Part shown: in pieces, positions 36,496-47,413 of the stretch | Position numbering within the stretch: the first letter of the stretch is position 1 | Layout: each line of letters opens with the position of its first letter | Origin: Medicago truncatula | Lineage: Eukaryota; Streptophyta; Magnoliopsida; Fabales; Fabaceae | Length of the DNA stretch: 64,000 bases | Assembly (NCBI RefSeq): GCF_003473485.1 | Contig: NC_053045.1 | Coordinates: 51,874,494 to 51,938,493 of the forward strand | Reading direction: 5' to 3' | Notes under the pieces: generated by a model | Seen by the model: the letters and a program-made list of their open reading frames with translations, nothing else | The model's database searches: none | Told to the model about the DNA's origin: nothing | Program-made: the position numbers and the translations under genes

Positions 36496-37488
36496 ATTAT
36501 ATGTAGGTATACAATCTTAATTAATTTACACTATAGGGCTTGTAAAATTAAAATTTCACATCAAATTCAACCCATCATATACGTTCATAAATTTTGTTCC
36601 ATTCCAAAACCTAAAACACACATAACGTGCAATTTCTTGTTCATTCTTCTTCCCATCTTGATTGTTCAATTCTCTCGTTCCAGAATTGCCGCTATTTTCA
36701 ATTATCGTGAGAATAGTTGCCGTCTGTTTGATTCCAAACATCGTGAGACTGTCGTTGTTTCCAAAAGTTATATCCACGAATTGCTCACGAATTAATGCCC
36801 ACCTTATGAAATTCATGTTTCTATTAGCATTATTTATTATTTATTTCACTTTGTCTTCTCTTTCATAGTTTTAACCGACCTCACACCATGTTCACAATCT
36901 CAACAAATGTTCATTTCGGCAACACAAAATTCACTAGGAACAAAAACAACATAACAACACAATATAATGATTTGAATAAAACAAATTCCAAAAGTAAATT
37001 TAATAATCAATATTGTACCAAAAATAAAATTAATAATCAACGCATTGAAGATTCATTTATCTTAATCAAACGCAAAATATGTGTGATAAAATACAATTTT
37101 ATATAATCTCAAACAACTCAATCAAACTCAAAACCCAAATAAAAATGGAAGCATCATTGGAATTCATGCCAAAGTTGAGAGTTACCATTGTTGCATTATA
37201 AGTGTGAAATAGTTGCAATCAAGTCACGATAGTAGTGAGAAAGAAACGAAAATGAAAAATCAAATCAAGAAGAAAAATCAAGTCATGATACCTGATGTGA
37301 TTATGGAAACAACACCGATTCTCACAATGTCTGGAATCAAAAGGACGACAACGATTCTCACGATAACTGGAACGACGGCAATTCTGGAACGAGAGAATTG
37401 AACAATCAAGATGGGAAGAAGAATGAAGAAGAAATTGCACGTTATGTGTGTTCTAGGTTTTGGAATAGAACAAAATTTATGAACGTAT

Positions 37489-37670
37489 GTGGGGTGTGTT
37501 TGGTAAAATTATGTTATAAGCTAGCCGAAAGCTGAAAAACTAGCTTATAGCTGATGTCTTATAACTGATAGCTTATAGCTGAAAAGATGGTTTATTAAAA
37601 TTGAAGTGTTTGGTAAAATTAGTTGTTGAAGTGGCTGATAAGTATAAAATGACATAAAAGGACATGTTTC

Positions 37671-37708
<38 letters not shown>

Positions 37709-38342
37709 CAGAGATATTTTTTCTAATGTATTTATTTTTTAATATTTTAATTTATGGTTAACTATGTTTTGGATCCCCGTAAATATTCAAACTTTTGGTT
37801 TTAGTCTCCAATAAAATTTCACCGACAATTTTGATCTCTGCTTTTATTTTATTTTTTTGTACAAAAGATGGCAAAAGTTCATTGATCTCTACTTTTATGA
37901 ATCCCGAAAATATGAGGAAGGTGGAAAATAATATAAGCAAGCATATATAAAATTTTACAACGTACCGTAGGCTAGTTATAATTAAATATAAAGCATTTCT
38001 TTTAAGAAATATTTATAAAGCGTTCATTAAAAAATAAAATAAAGCTGTCAGATTTTTTTCAAAGGAGAAACGTGGCAGTTATTTTATTAAAAAATAAGCT
38101 ATGAACTTGGCCGTTAATTTTTAAGCCATGAACGTGTTGTTTTATTAAAAAATAATTGAATTAAATTAATAGGGTTAAAATTGGAAGAAAATATAAAAAA
38201 CTACCAGCTATAAGTTCAAAAGCGGCTTGAAATAGCTTCTCAAAAAACGCTATAAGCTAGTGAAAAAAGCTTTTTGCCAAACACATCTTATTATATCAAT
38301 ACAAGGTTATAAACTAGCTTATTCGTGTTACCAAACACATCC
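37489..38342. mobile_element. hAT-like element inserted in the right arm
   Basis: Begins GGGGTGTGTTTGGTAAAATT and ends with the inverse of GGATGTGTTTGGTAACACG; AGCTTATAGCT motifs recur inside. The left arm of the host inverted repeat reads straight through this point (CCCATCATATACGTTC), which shows the element is a later insertion. A (TA)10(GA)9 microsatellite is at 37671-37708. Confidence 0.65.
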
Positions 38343-38570
38343 ATGATGGGTTGAATATGATGTGAAATTTTAATTGTTAGAAGTCATATAGCTAGTGTAA
38401 ATTAATTAAGATTGTATATCTAAATATAATTAAATAAAAATTAAAAGTTGCCTTATTAAAATTGATTTTTTTTATAGAAAAATTGACTCATTTATTTGAC
38501 ATTTAATGTTACATTTATATATTACATTTTGATTGATTGATATCTTAAAGGGGTAAATTACCCTCTAAAC

Positions 38571-39349
38571 AAGAGAGGGTAATGTAGAAAAAACCTACAT
38601 AAGGATTAGGACGATGTTTTATTTCTTACATTATTTTGTTTCTCGCATGATCCCATCATAATGGGCAAATTGATCAGGCAATAATCACAAGTGCAGACGT
38701 GTTGTCGGCAATAACTCTTTACATAACACGAGTCTATTTTGGGTTATTCTAATAGCTCATGTTAAGAAGTAACACACTTGTTAAAGATTTAAAAAAAATG
38801 AAATAATGGTTAAGTATGTGGAAAAAATTTGACTTTTAATGTTTTAATATATTGAATTCATAATTTCAAAAATAAAATTTTTGTTTTAAACTTTTTAACG
38901 AATATTTTAAAGACACATGTTAACCTTTCATGTTATAATATATACGTTCTCTCAAAAAAAATGTTATAATATATACGTGATGGACAAACAAGTTATTGAT
39001 GTCGTTGATAATTTGTCCCAGCTTCTCCATAATCTAAGAAGGAAATTGCTACTTGGCCAACCACATCATTGAGGTTGGATTTATGACAAAATTTATACAT
39101 TAAAGAAAGAAAAAATTTGCTAACGATCAGATCTTTAATTTTGGTGAAATAATATGTGTATATAACGAGGAACGAAAAAATTACACTAATACTCTCTGTC
39201 TTAGATTTAAAATTTAAGAAGTCAAAAGATGATTAAAATAAATACGGGAGAAAAAGGAGAATAAGTTAAGCATAAGTTGTGTCTAACCAGAGTACAAAGT
39301 ATTAAAATACAATATGCAAAATAAAAAACAGCTGCAACCAAATCACTGT
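38571..39349. other. Intergenic
   Basis: AT-rich. A segment near 38752-38935 has ends GTTAAGAAGTAACACACTTG and the inverse of GGTTAACATGTGTC, a possible degraded member of the hairpin-ended MITE family described at 42648 and 54252. Nothing coding is seen. Confidence 0.35.
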
Positions 39350-39890
39350 ATTACGGGGGGTAATCTAAACAAGCTGATAGATTTGTTCACCAAATATGAA
39401 AATCGAGAGAGAAAATATGAGTCATATAAACCTTAAGCCACCACTATGTAATGAAATTTCACCCCGTTAACAATTTTAGTGATAGCCGATTCTTTGTTTT
39501 GAAAGATCTTAATGTTGTGTTCCTTTCAAATAATCCAAGTTCCAACCAAATAATTTGAAGACAGATGCAAATGTCCTTTCGAAAAAATAGTTGTCACCAA
39601 ACTGTGTAGCATGCATGACAATTTCAGATGGAGGCGCACTAGAAATCCCTAACCACTTTGAAATGAATGATCAAACATCTCTGAAAAGTTATATATAGTA
39701 CAAAATAAATGATTCTTTGATTCCTCCATACCACAACAACCCAAACATAACAGAGATCATGGATGAAGAAATCAACGTCTAACTAAGTTATCTTTTGTTG
39801 GGAGCCTATTTTTGAGCAGTCTTCATACGAAAAGTGATACTTTGTTCCAAATGATCTTCGTGAAAGGCGATTGAACTTGCTAATCATCAT
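39350..39890 (-). pseudogene. LINE 3' region remnant (zinc-finger RVT domain)
   Basis: On the minus strand from about 39880 the frame reads KVSLFV*RLLKNRLPTKDNL then VRR*FLHP, LLCLGCCGMEE and, lower down, VGTWII*KEHN. This is the cysteine-containing region that follows reverse transcriptase in plant LINEs. At least three in-frame stops are present, two of them TGA where the family has TGG or GGN, so it is dead. Confidence 0.7.
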
Positions 39891-40029
39891 GCGTCAACAC
39901 ATTGTAAACTCCTTTAACAGAATAACATTGAGTTTGATCAAGTTTTCAAGACGAAACAACAATCTATGTGGATAGGATACCTTACTTATCACTTTATTAC
40001 TTGATAAATAATTTGGTACTGCACTTTAT

Positions 40030-40320
40030 TACTTGACTTGCATAGTTGATCCTAATTTCCTATAATTTCTCATTGCTAGATTCTCTACATGATTCCTGGT
40101 TTATTAGAAGTTAAGCTCCCTTCTTTGTGTAACTTAAAGTCTATGGAAATAAAATTGGAACCACTTCAAGTTCTACAGGAAATATTCTCCATTGTGAAAG
40201 AAGGCATGTTAGTCAAAGCTGTGGCCAAGTCTCGAAAAGAAGCTGATGAGTTGCGAATCTCTATCTCTATATACATGTATTCTAATCTACATTTTGCTTA
40301 CATGTCACTTCACCAATGAT
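40030..40320 (+). pseudogene. Possible F-box/LRR-type gene fragment
   Basis: A 76-residue frame (40089-40319) begins MIPGLLEVKLPSLCNLKSME and has a basic segment KAVAKSRKEADELR. The leucine-rich part resembles the C-terminal repeats of plant F-box/FBD proteins. There is no F-box, no upstream exon and no clear splice site, so I take it as a fragment; the family is a guess. Confidence 0.3.
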
Positions 40321-41814
40321 CCCCTTTCTAATTTTTATTCTTGATCATTCTTCTACTCTGCTTATGTGTCACTCCCTCAAACCATTATACATAATAATTT
40401 TGATAAAAAGAGTTACACTAATCAATTGCAACCTTAATAAGAAAGAACTAATTGAATAGGAATATACACATCAATGTTAACCAAGTGTAACTGAACATTA
40501 TTATTTTAATTATAAAAAAAAAAACAGTCGCCGCACAAACAAAACTATCGGACACAACTTTTACATCCTTCATTCTTATAACTCCTTCAACTACTATTTT
40601 TTAAAAACATTGATTATTTGTTATATAATATTTACACCATCACCATTGAATTTGTCTGTTTACATTCTTCCATATAAAGGTTAAAAAGATGTTACATTTT
40701 AGATCATCCATATTTCCCTTTTTCCCTTTCACCTACATGATAACCAACGCAAATCTCATTCCTTTTCTGCTCATTCTGTAATATTTGATGATCAATTTTA
40801 TCATTTGCCTCATTTTTTCTTGACTTTTCCACCATGTCTACTATTGATGTCAATAACACCAAACCATCTTTCTACACTTTTCCTCTACCATGCTATCTAA
40901 ATGTTCTAATCTTATATCATGTTTTTTACTTTCATGTCATTGAGAAACATTGTGTGTATAAATATGTGATTTTGTGCACCAAATTTTGGGTTTTGTTCTT
41001 CACCACATTCAAGCAACAATTGGTTAGTTCATCTTCAATATTGTATTACTGTTTTTTCCACTCATTTTAACTCTTCATCTCTTGATTATTAATTGTTTCT
41101 TTGGCTTGATAGGGAGTCAAATTACTTTTAGATTGGTCAAATATTTAAGTTCTATTTTTTTTATATGATGTTTGTTAGTCTATTTTTCCGACTTTCTTTT
41201 ATATTTTCTTTTATTCCTTGATATGTATGCGGAAAATTTTTATGTGCATTAGAAAAATAGGATAGATAATTATTCTATTTTTTTGTTGCACTGTTGTTAC
41301 TCATGAAGAAGTTTATAAAAAATGGTTGTTCATCATTAATTTTTCTAAGAAAATATTGGATGGTACCTTTCAATTTGGTATTATATTTCTTTTCTATTTT
41401 TTACTTATCATCTCTTGGCTATTCATTGGTTTTATGACTTAATAGAGACTCAAGTTACTTTTAGGTTGACCAAATAGTTTATATTTCTGAAGAAGAAAAA
41501 ATAAAAAAATAAAAACTAAAAAGTTACTTTTGATTAGTTAATGAAACATTGTAAGAAATGTAATGATAATTGCTCACGTCTATATTTATTTTCTTTTTGC
41601 AAAAGCACTGCATTTACTTCACTTCATGCAAGTTGTACAATGAATGCATTATAATATATTTTTATTATTATCCTTCAAAAAAAAATATTTTTATTATATC
41701 CTCTTACACACACAAGTTTACTACAAAGCTCCTCATTTTCTTCTTCCATTTCATTTTTTGATAGTTCTGATTTTCTGTTCAAGCTTCGTATATGTATATT
41801 ATTGGGAAAAACCC
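40321..41814. other. Intergenic, with a diverged 335-bp tandem duplication
   Basis: CATCTCTTGATTATTAATTG near 41071 and CATCTCTTGGCTATTCATTG near 41406 start two related stretches of about 335 bp, both followed by GAGTCAAATTACTTTTAGAT-like sequence. The rest is AT-rich without genes. Confidence 0.5.
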
Positions 41815-41816
41815 AA

Positions 41817-41859
41817 GTCCCACATCGGATAGATAAGACTCTTGAGAAGAGTTTATAAA
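41817..41859 (+). promoter_or_regulatory. Plant snRNA-type promoter signature (USE plus TATA)
   Basis: GTCCCACATCG at 41817-41827 is an exact match to the upstream sequence element of plant U-snRNA genes. TTTATAAA lies at 41852-41859, leaving a gap of 24 bases. In plant snRNA genes the shorter USE-TATA gap is the pol III (U6, 7SL-like) arrangement; pol II genes have about one helical turn more. It sits in what looks like a dispersed legume repeat. Confidence 0.55.
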
Positions 41860-41867
41860 GAGGAGGC

Positions 41868-41904
41868 AATCCTCACCTTACAAGCCGGTTTTGTAAGGAT
41901 GAGT
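41868..41904 (+). repeat. Hairpin downstream of the snRNA-type promoter
   Basis: CCTTACAA and TTGTAAGG surround the loop GCCGGTT, with outer CTCA/TGAG pairing allowing one offset. It starts about 10-15 bases past the TATA motif, so a transcript begun at the usual distance would start within or next to it. A TTTT run falls in the hairpin. Confidence 0.5.
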
Positions 41905-42594
41905 TAGGCCCCCAATTTCAACATATATTTCTATAATTTTTTGTTTTCTCTAATGAATTTCCTTTCTCTGATTTCACATACATAAGTTTTGAGAAAATGG
42001 AGGGTTTTGTTGAGAGTGCACTTCAAATATGAAAAGGTGGTTGTTTTTATTGAAATTAAAAAAAAAATATTTATTTTTAATTTAACATTGTTATAAGATC
42101 AAGAGTCTAATAAAGAAGTGGAAGGGAACATATTACAAATGCATTAAAAAAGTAATATTTTTTTATTCATTTTCATTCCAAGCCCGTGTGTTATGTTTTT
42201 AATTGAATAGTTTCTTATAAAAGTTATTAGCATCAATGCCTTCTTTCAAAAAAAAAAAAAAGCATCAATGCCTCGGTAACTAATTGTAGAAGGAGATATC
42301 TACTCAAAACTCTAATGGAACGCTCTTGATCTTTCTGAAATTAGAGAGACAAAGTCACGTTTTGATGATTTGAACGCGGCAACATGGAAATTTAACCCTT
42401 GACCATGGAATTGATTGACATTCATACTTTCCATCAATTGAGTTTCTTAAAATTAAGAGTAAATTTGGGTGAAATATTGTGATGATGCTGATGTGGTACC
42501 TCTAAGACCTTCCATAAACTAAAATTGAGTCATTATTATGAAGTTTTAATTATGCATATGTGCCACCTCTAAAAATATATTCTTAAATATAGTA
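41905..42594. other. Intergenic
   Basis: AT-rich DNA with poly(A) tracts; no coding or structured repeat that I can support. Confidence 0.4.
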
Positions 42595-43633
42595 TAACTT
42601 CTCACCCTTTCTTATTCTATCTAATATATCTATCCAATAAGGGAAATGCTAACCGGTGCCTCCGGGGCACTGGTTAAGGGTATGAAAAAGGAAATTATAT
42701 AGTAGTTAATGCATTGAAATTGTGTAATTAATTTATAATAATGTCAAAAACAGTTTCCTTTTATGGTAATAATTCCCTTGTATGGTATGCTTAACCAGTG
42801 CCCGAGGGCACCGGTTAGCAAGACCCATCTAATAATTATGAGAATGCAAGCAATTTTAAGTTACAAAACTTATCATCCCTTCTTAATAAATTTGTTGTTA
42901 TTATTTACCGTTCATTAAATTAATTTAATAAGAGTAAATGAATAGATTAAAAAAAGATTAAAAAAACTAATATCAAAGGTTTTTTAGCTTATCATTCTCA
43001 TATCAAGACCAATATATATTGCACATTTTTTTATTAGTATTTAGCTAAATTCTTTGTAAACTAAATTCGGCTGTTCTTCAAAAAATATTGTCATAATGTG
43101 TAAGATCTAAACAAGTTTCACGACTATTATTCTATCTAATAGAGTAGCCAACAAAAACTCTATTACCTAATGCAACTCTTGGATGAATTTGGAAGTGGGT
43201 TTTAATGTTCATCAAGTGTAATTCCTTTTTCAAAAAACATTCTCACATATAAAAAATATTCTTACATATCTTATAACTTCTCACTCTTTCTTCTTCTATC
43301 TAATAACTATAATAACGAAAGTAATTTCAAGTAACACTTCTTAATATGTTTTATCCTTTACAAAATTAGTTAAATAAGAAAGATTAAAAAAAAAAAAAAT
43401 TGGGCATATGGCCATCCTTTGTACTAAAAAATAAATAATATTCAAGCCTCTTTGTGCTTATTGCTCTCATATCAAGACCAATATAAATGACACTTTTTTC
43501 CTTATTAACATTTAGCTAACTTCATTGTAAACTAATTAAAATTTTTCTTAAAAAACACTGACATAATGTTTAACATCTAAAAAAGTTACATAACTCTATT
43601 GAAATCTCTACAACGCACGGGTTATATGTCTAG
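42595..43633 (+). mobile_element. Helitron-like repeat in two tandem copies
   Basis: Two related stretches begin CTTCTCACCCTTTCTTATTC (about 42598) and CTTCTCACTCTTTCTTCTTC (about 43277). They share CTCATATCAAGACCAATATA and later blocks in the same order. The second ends with ACAACGCACGGG, a decayed hairpin, and then CTAG at 43630-43633, which fits a Helitron 3' terminus. The first copy carries the MITE at 42648-42819, absent from the second. No Rep/helicase frame is present. Confidence 0.5.
42648..42819. mobile_element. Hairpin-ended MITE (family copy 1)
   Basis: 172 bp. The left end GCTAACCGGTGCC...GGGGCACTGGTTAAG is matched by an inverted right end. Each end is itself a palindrome (AACCGGTGCC against GGGCACTGGTT). 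The interior is AT-rich and non-coding. Related elements are at 54252-54363 and, interrupted, at about 55288-56195. Confidence 0.75.
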
Positions 43634-44642
43634 CTTCATTGAGCTATAAGGAACAACATGTGTACAACAATAGTGGGAGGACAATTGTTGCCGAACTCAG
43701 TAATGGATTCAAGTGAGAGCTCAACAAAAAATAACCCACAAATGAAGAACAGAAGAGAAAGAAGAGGGAAATGATTCATAAAAAAAAAAAAAAGGATGGA
43801 TTTCTCGCTCTTACCAACGATTACATGGTGAGATCACCTTCTTCTCAGTGCTCAACAGTTCTGTAGTGGAAACATGGTTCGTTCACTCGATATCAACAGA
43901 GAGCAATCTACGACAATAACACCGCCGACATCGTTTATGATGGTGAATACGGATCAAGGATTGATTTAGCCTTTGAAACTGTCAATCATAACATGCAGAG
44001 TTCAGATTGGGTAGAAGGATTTTATGATTTAAAAAATTTAACGTTTTTAGGATTTGAGTTGTTTTTTTTTTTTTTTTTTCAATTCCTTTTATGTTTTTTT
44101 AATGTGAAAAACTGCCTTTTCATGTGTTCGTATTTTTTATTTTAAAAAAATCACTATTTAATTTTGATGGAATATATGCTAACTTTTTAGGATGGAACAT
44201 ATGCTATTGGTAATTTTGAATTTTTTACCTTTAAAATACAGGCCTACAAGGTAAAATCCAAGTTTTTACCTTAAATCTTTATTTAATTTTTTTTATTGTC
44301 AAGTACACTTTCATTCTTTTCATTTCTATCCACTCGGACACTTTAATCTTTAAATATGGTTAGTGTCTCTTTAGATAGGCGGTCTGTAAATCACGTTTTG
44401 CTTGAAATCATGACATAAAACAACTTTAACATAATCTTTAATTCTTAACTACTTAAAATCAAGGCAAATTTACATCTAATAGCATGCAAATGCGCTTTTG
44501 CTTCATCAAACCCAACTCCAAAAATAAAAAAATTCTTTGCAAAAATAATCTTATTTTAAAAATAAAAAATGACCAACATTTTCTTTTCATTTATGTTAAA
44601 AAATTTAGTCAAACCCGTGCAACGCACGAGTTGTCTCCCTAG
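43634..44642 (+). mobile_element. Possible second Helitron-like segment
   Basis: Ends with the hairpin CGTGCAACGCACG (44616-44628), ten bases, then CTAG (44639-44642) followed by T: the standard Helitron 3' end inserted before T. The 5' end was not located, so the left boundary is arbitrary. A patch near 43800-43990 of higher GC could be captured sequence, but I recognise no gene in it. Confidence 0.45.
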
Positions 44643-47413
44643 TAGCATTTGAAACGGGTTTAAAACCAACTCCCATACAAGATGGAATAGTTGACTTCTT
44701 ACTTCAAAACTCGCCGTCTACGAAAGTTGACATAACAGATTTTTAAACTTAAACAGGTATTCATTTAAAAAAAAAAAAAATCCATTGTTATTGTAATTAT
44801 CTAAAAACAATTTTTTTTTTCAATATCTCGTTGAACAATTTATCCAATCTAACATACATTATTCTTTATAGTTGTTCATGGATTTAGGTGGTTGCATTTT
44901 GTTTTACGTTCACGTCTTTGTAATCCAATTTCAAAATAAAAGGATAGTTTAGGCCCTTTCATTGTAGTTAATTTTGAGTCTCCTGGTTGAGTGGTACTAT
45001 TGAAATATGCCTATTGTCTCGAGTGTATTTGGAAAACATTTTATTAGACTGAAATCGATAAATGCTTATGCATGATATCGGTGGTGGATGACACTACAAC
45101 AACTATTATTAAGTTAATGCTTATATATTATTGAGATTTACTAATTTTTTCAACCATTTTTTTATATGTTTTTACTTTGAGCTTGTATTAGAACCAAATA
45201 ATTGGTTAGTATTATAATTTTAAAATATGCTAGAAATAGTGAAAATACTTTTTTTAGTCAACATTTGACAGCAATTATAATCTACACTTATATAAATCTA
45301 AATGGTATGAGTGTATGACCTTGACACGGACACCCTAATTAATTTTATAGCTGACATTAATCTCCCCTAAAGTCTCTTTTTTTCAAAGGCTAAATTAGAT
45401 TATCTCATTATTAATTAATATGTACAAATAAGAGGGTACATCATAAAAAATAAGAGGGTCTAAGATGGGATAAGGAAGTTCTCGCTATAACAACTTTATT
45501 TACTACTCTAACCTAACTTACAACAAAATTAGTGTAAGATGACAATACAACTTTATATCTAGTAATAATAGATAAACACATCCCTTACTACTTAACACTA
45601 TTATTACCCTGTTAAAAATATTTAAAAAAAAAAACCATACATTTTCTATTTATGATGACAATCTTCCTCCACCGAATATTCTAGCATTGTTGTAAGCTTT
45701 TCAAATCTTTTTCATTTGATTTATTTTTTATTTATATCAAATTTCTACTATAACTATAACTAAAACTATAACATTTGAGACTTCTTTCAATCAATTGAAG
45801 AATAAACCCCATGAAAAAAGTCTCAGATATGTTATTCCCGTGTGAACCCTAAGCAGTGATGCACGCTGCTTAAAGAAATGAACACAGTCACATTTATTTG
45901 GTTTTGTTTCTACAGAACCCATTCTTTATCCCAAAGGAACTATACGAGTTTCCCTTCAATTTATTTGTGTTTGTTTCATTCTTACAATGCAGCTCATGCC
46001 ATATGATTTATGCTCTTTAACATCAAATACTTATCATGTGCTCATGAGAACGAACTACTTTTATCACAAAATTATTGATTGTGGAATGCATCTTGTCAAT
46101 TTTTTAATATTTCATGTTATGTTAATATTTGTTTGCTTCGTTTTTTATACCTCTTTGTAAACTTTTGATTTGAATGATTTCAGAGTGATAATTGATAATG
46201 TTTTTGGCATTTAGGATGACAAATCATCAAATGAAGATCAGCTGGAGAAGTGCCAACCTAACTTAGCAGTTTCTTCATGTGACTCGGTTAGCAGGGGAGG
46301 TGTGATCAAACTCATCGACAACATATATGAAAAACTCATTTATCTTATTTTTTGGATAACTTATTTATCAATTATTGTTTACATCGTGGTTTTGTATGTC
46401 TTTGACGACTAATTGTTGATTTTAGCATTTTCTAAAAATTTGGCCAGAATGGAGGTTATGTGATTTTCCTGGTTAATTTTTAGATTTTACTTGTTTTTTA
46501 TACTTTTTCACTAAAAAGCCATAAAGTGGTTGAGTCTTATCGAACCGAAGCATATGACCATGCTTTGGAAAGTTAACAAGCATTGCTACAACTTCGGCAT
46601 TTTGAAAAATTGATTCAAACGAAGAAGCTTTTGACACTATTAACAACAATCATTTAGGCTCTTTTGAAAAAGCTTTTGAGTCGTGTTGAATCATTTTTCA
46701 ATAATATCTACTATTCAGAACCTCGATATTGAGTTTCAATACTTCAGAAGAAGAATAATAATGAAAGAGTATTGAGCTGAGTTCCTAGAATTTGGCAAAA
46801 TATTCAAATTTCATTTTGGATGTTAAAAATTATCTTGTAAGAAAATAATCTAACATATGATTTATCAAACAATAACTAGAAACATGTCCGGTTTCAATGA
46901 CCTGTATGTTTAAGTGATTTATTACTCAAAAGAGGAGAGATGTTAAGAACAACACCTAAAGGTAGAAGTTCTGTCAATCTTCCATGATCCTTTTCTGTTT
47001 GTGTCTTGGTCGTTTTATCTGTTTTAAAGTTTTAAAAACTTTTGGATGTATCTCATAAATTCTATAATGAAAATTGTAAATGACTATGATTGGTTTCCTT
47101 CAAGAAATTAGTTATCAAAGGAAGAAAAAATTCAAAATCAAGATCAAGTTCATCTTATGGTGGAACAGAACATGTGATGTGTAAGACAATATTTAAACAA
47201 ATAAAGTTCAAATAAATAAATAAATAAATAATTGTATTCTAAAAATAAAATTATCATCCTCATCCTCCAATATCATGCAAGTATAAGTGTACAAAAGTCT
47301 GTCTATACAGTTAAAATTCACGAGACTCGAAGTTATTTTGAATACATTTCTCCATGGTAGTAAGAAAGAAAAAAGTATAAATCGATAAATAGTAGTATAA
47401 GGTTAAAGTATTA
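44643..47413. other. Intergenic, with one exon-like stretch
   Basis: Mostly AT-rich. At 46215-46303 (+) a segment between an acceptor-like TTTAG and a donor-like GGGGAG|GTGTGA reads DDKSSNEDQLEKCQPNLAVS and on. This might be an isolated captured exon, but no family is recognised and no partner exon is clear. An (AATA)n run lies near 47212-47231. Confidence 0.35.

Larger units (their letters stand above)
35935..38570. mobile_element. Large inverted-repeat (foldback-like) element with nested insertions
   Basis: The left arm (about 35935-36780) and right arm (about 37290-38570) are inverted copies. ATCAATCAATCAAAATGTA and ATAAATGAGTCAATTTTTCT occur near 35950-36020 and inverted near 38460-38540. 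TTGATTGTTCAATTCTCTCG occurs near 36660 and inverted near 37390. The arms surround a spacer of about 500 bp (36781-37289) with no convincing gene. The left arm has an extra insert (about 36050-36495) and the right arm an extra insert (37489-38342) absent from the partner. The terminal few bases and target duplication are not resolved, so the superfamily is open. Confidence 0.75.

Noticed and set aside
36662-37440. Several 60-90 residue frames
   Set aside because: They fall within the arms and spacer of the inverted-repeat element, occur on both strands and match nothing.
37489-38342. 8-bp hAT target duplication
   Set aside because: Comparison with the empty site in the opposite arm shows no clear duplication, so the superfamily call stays tentative.
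46215-46303. Exon of an unknown gene
   Set aside because: Splice-like borders exist, but no other exon joins in phase and the family is unknown; left as a comment.
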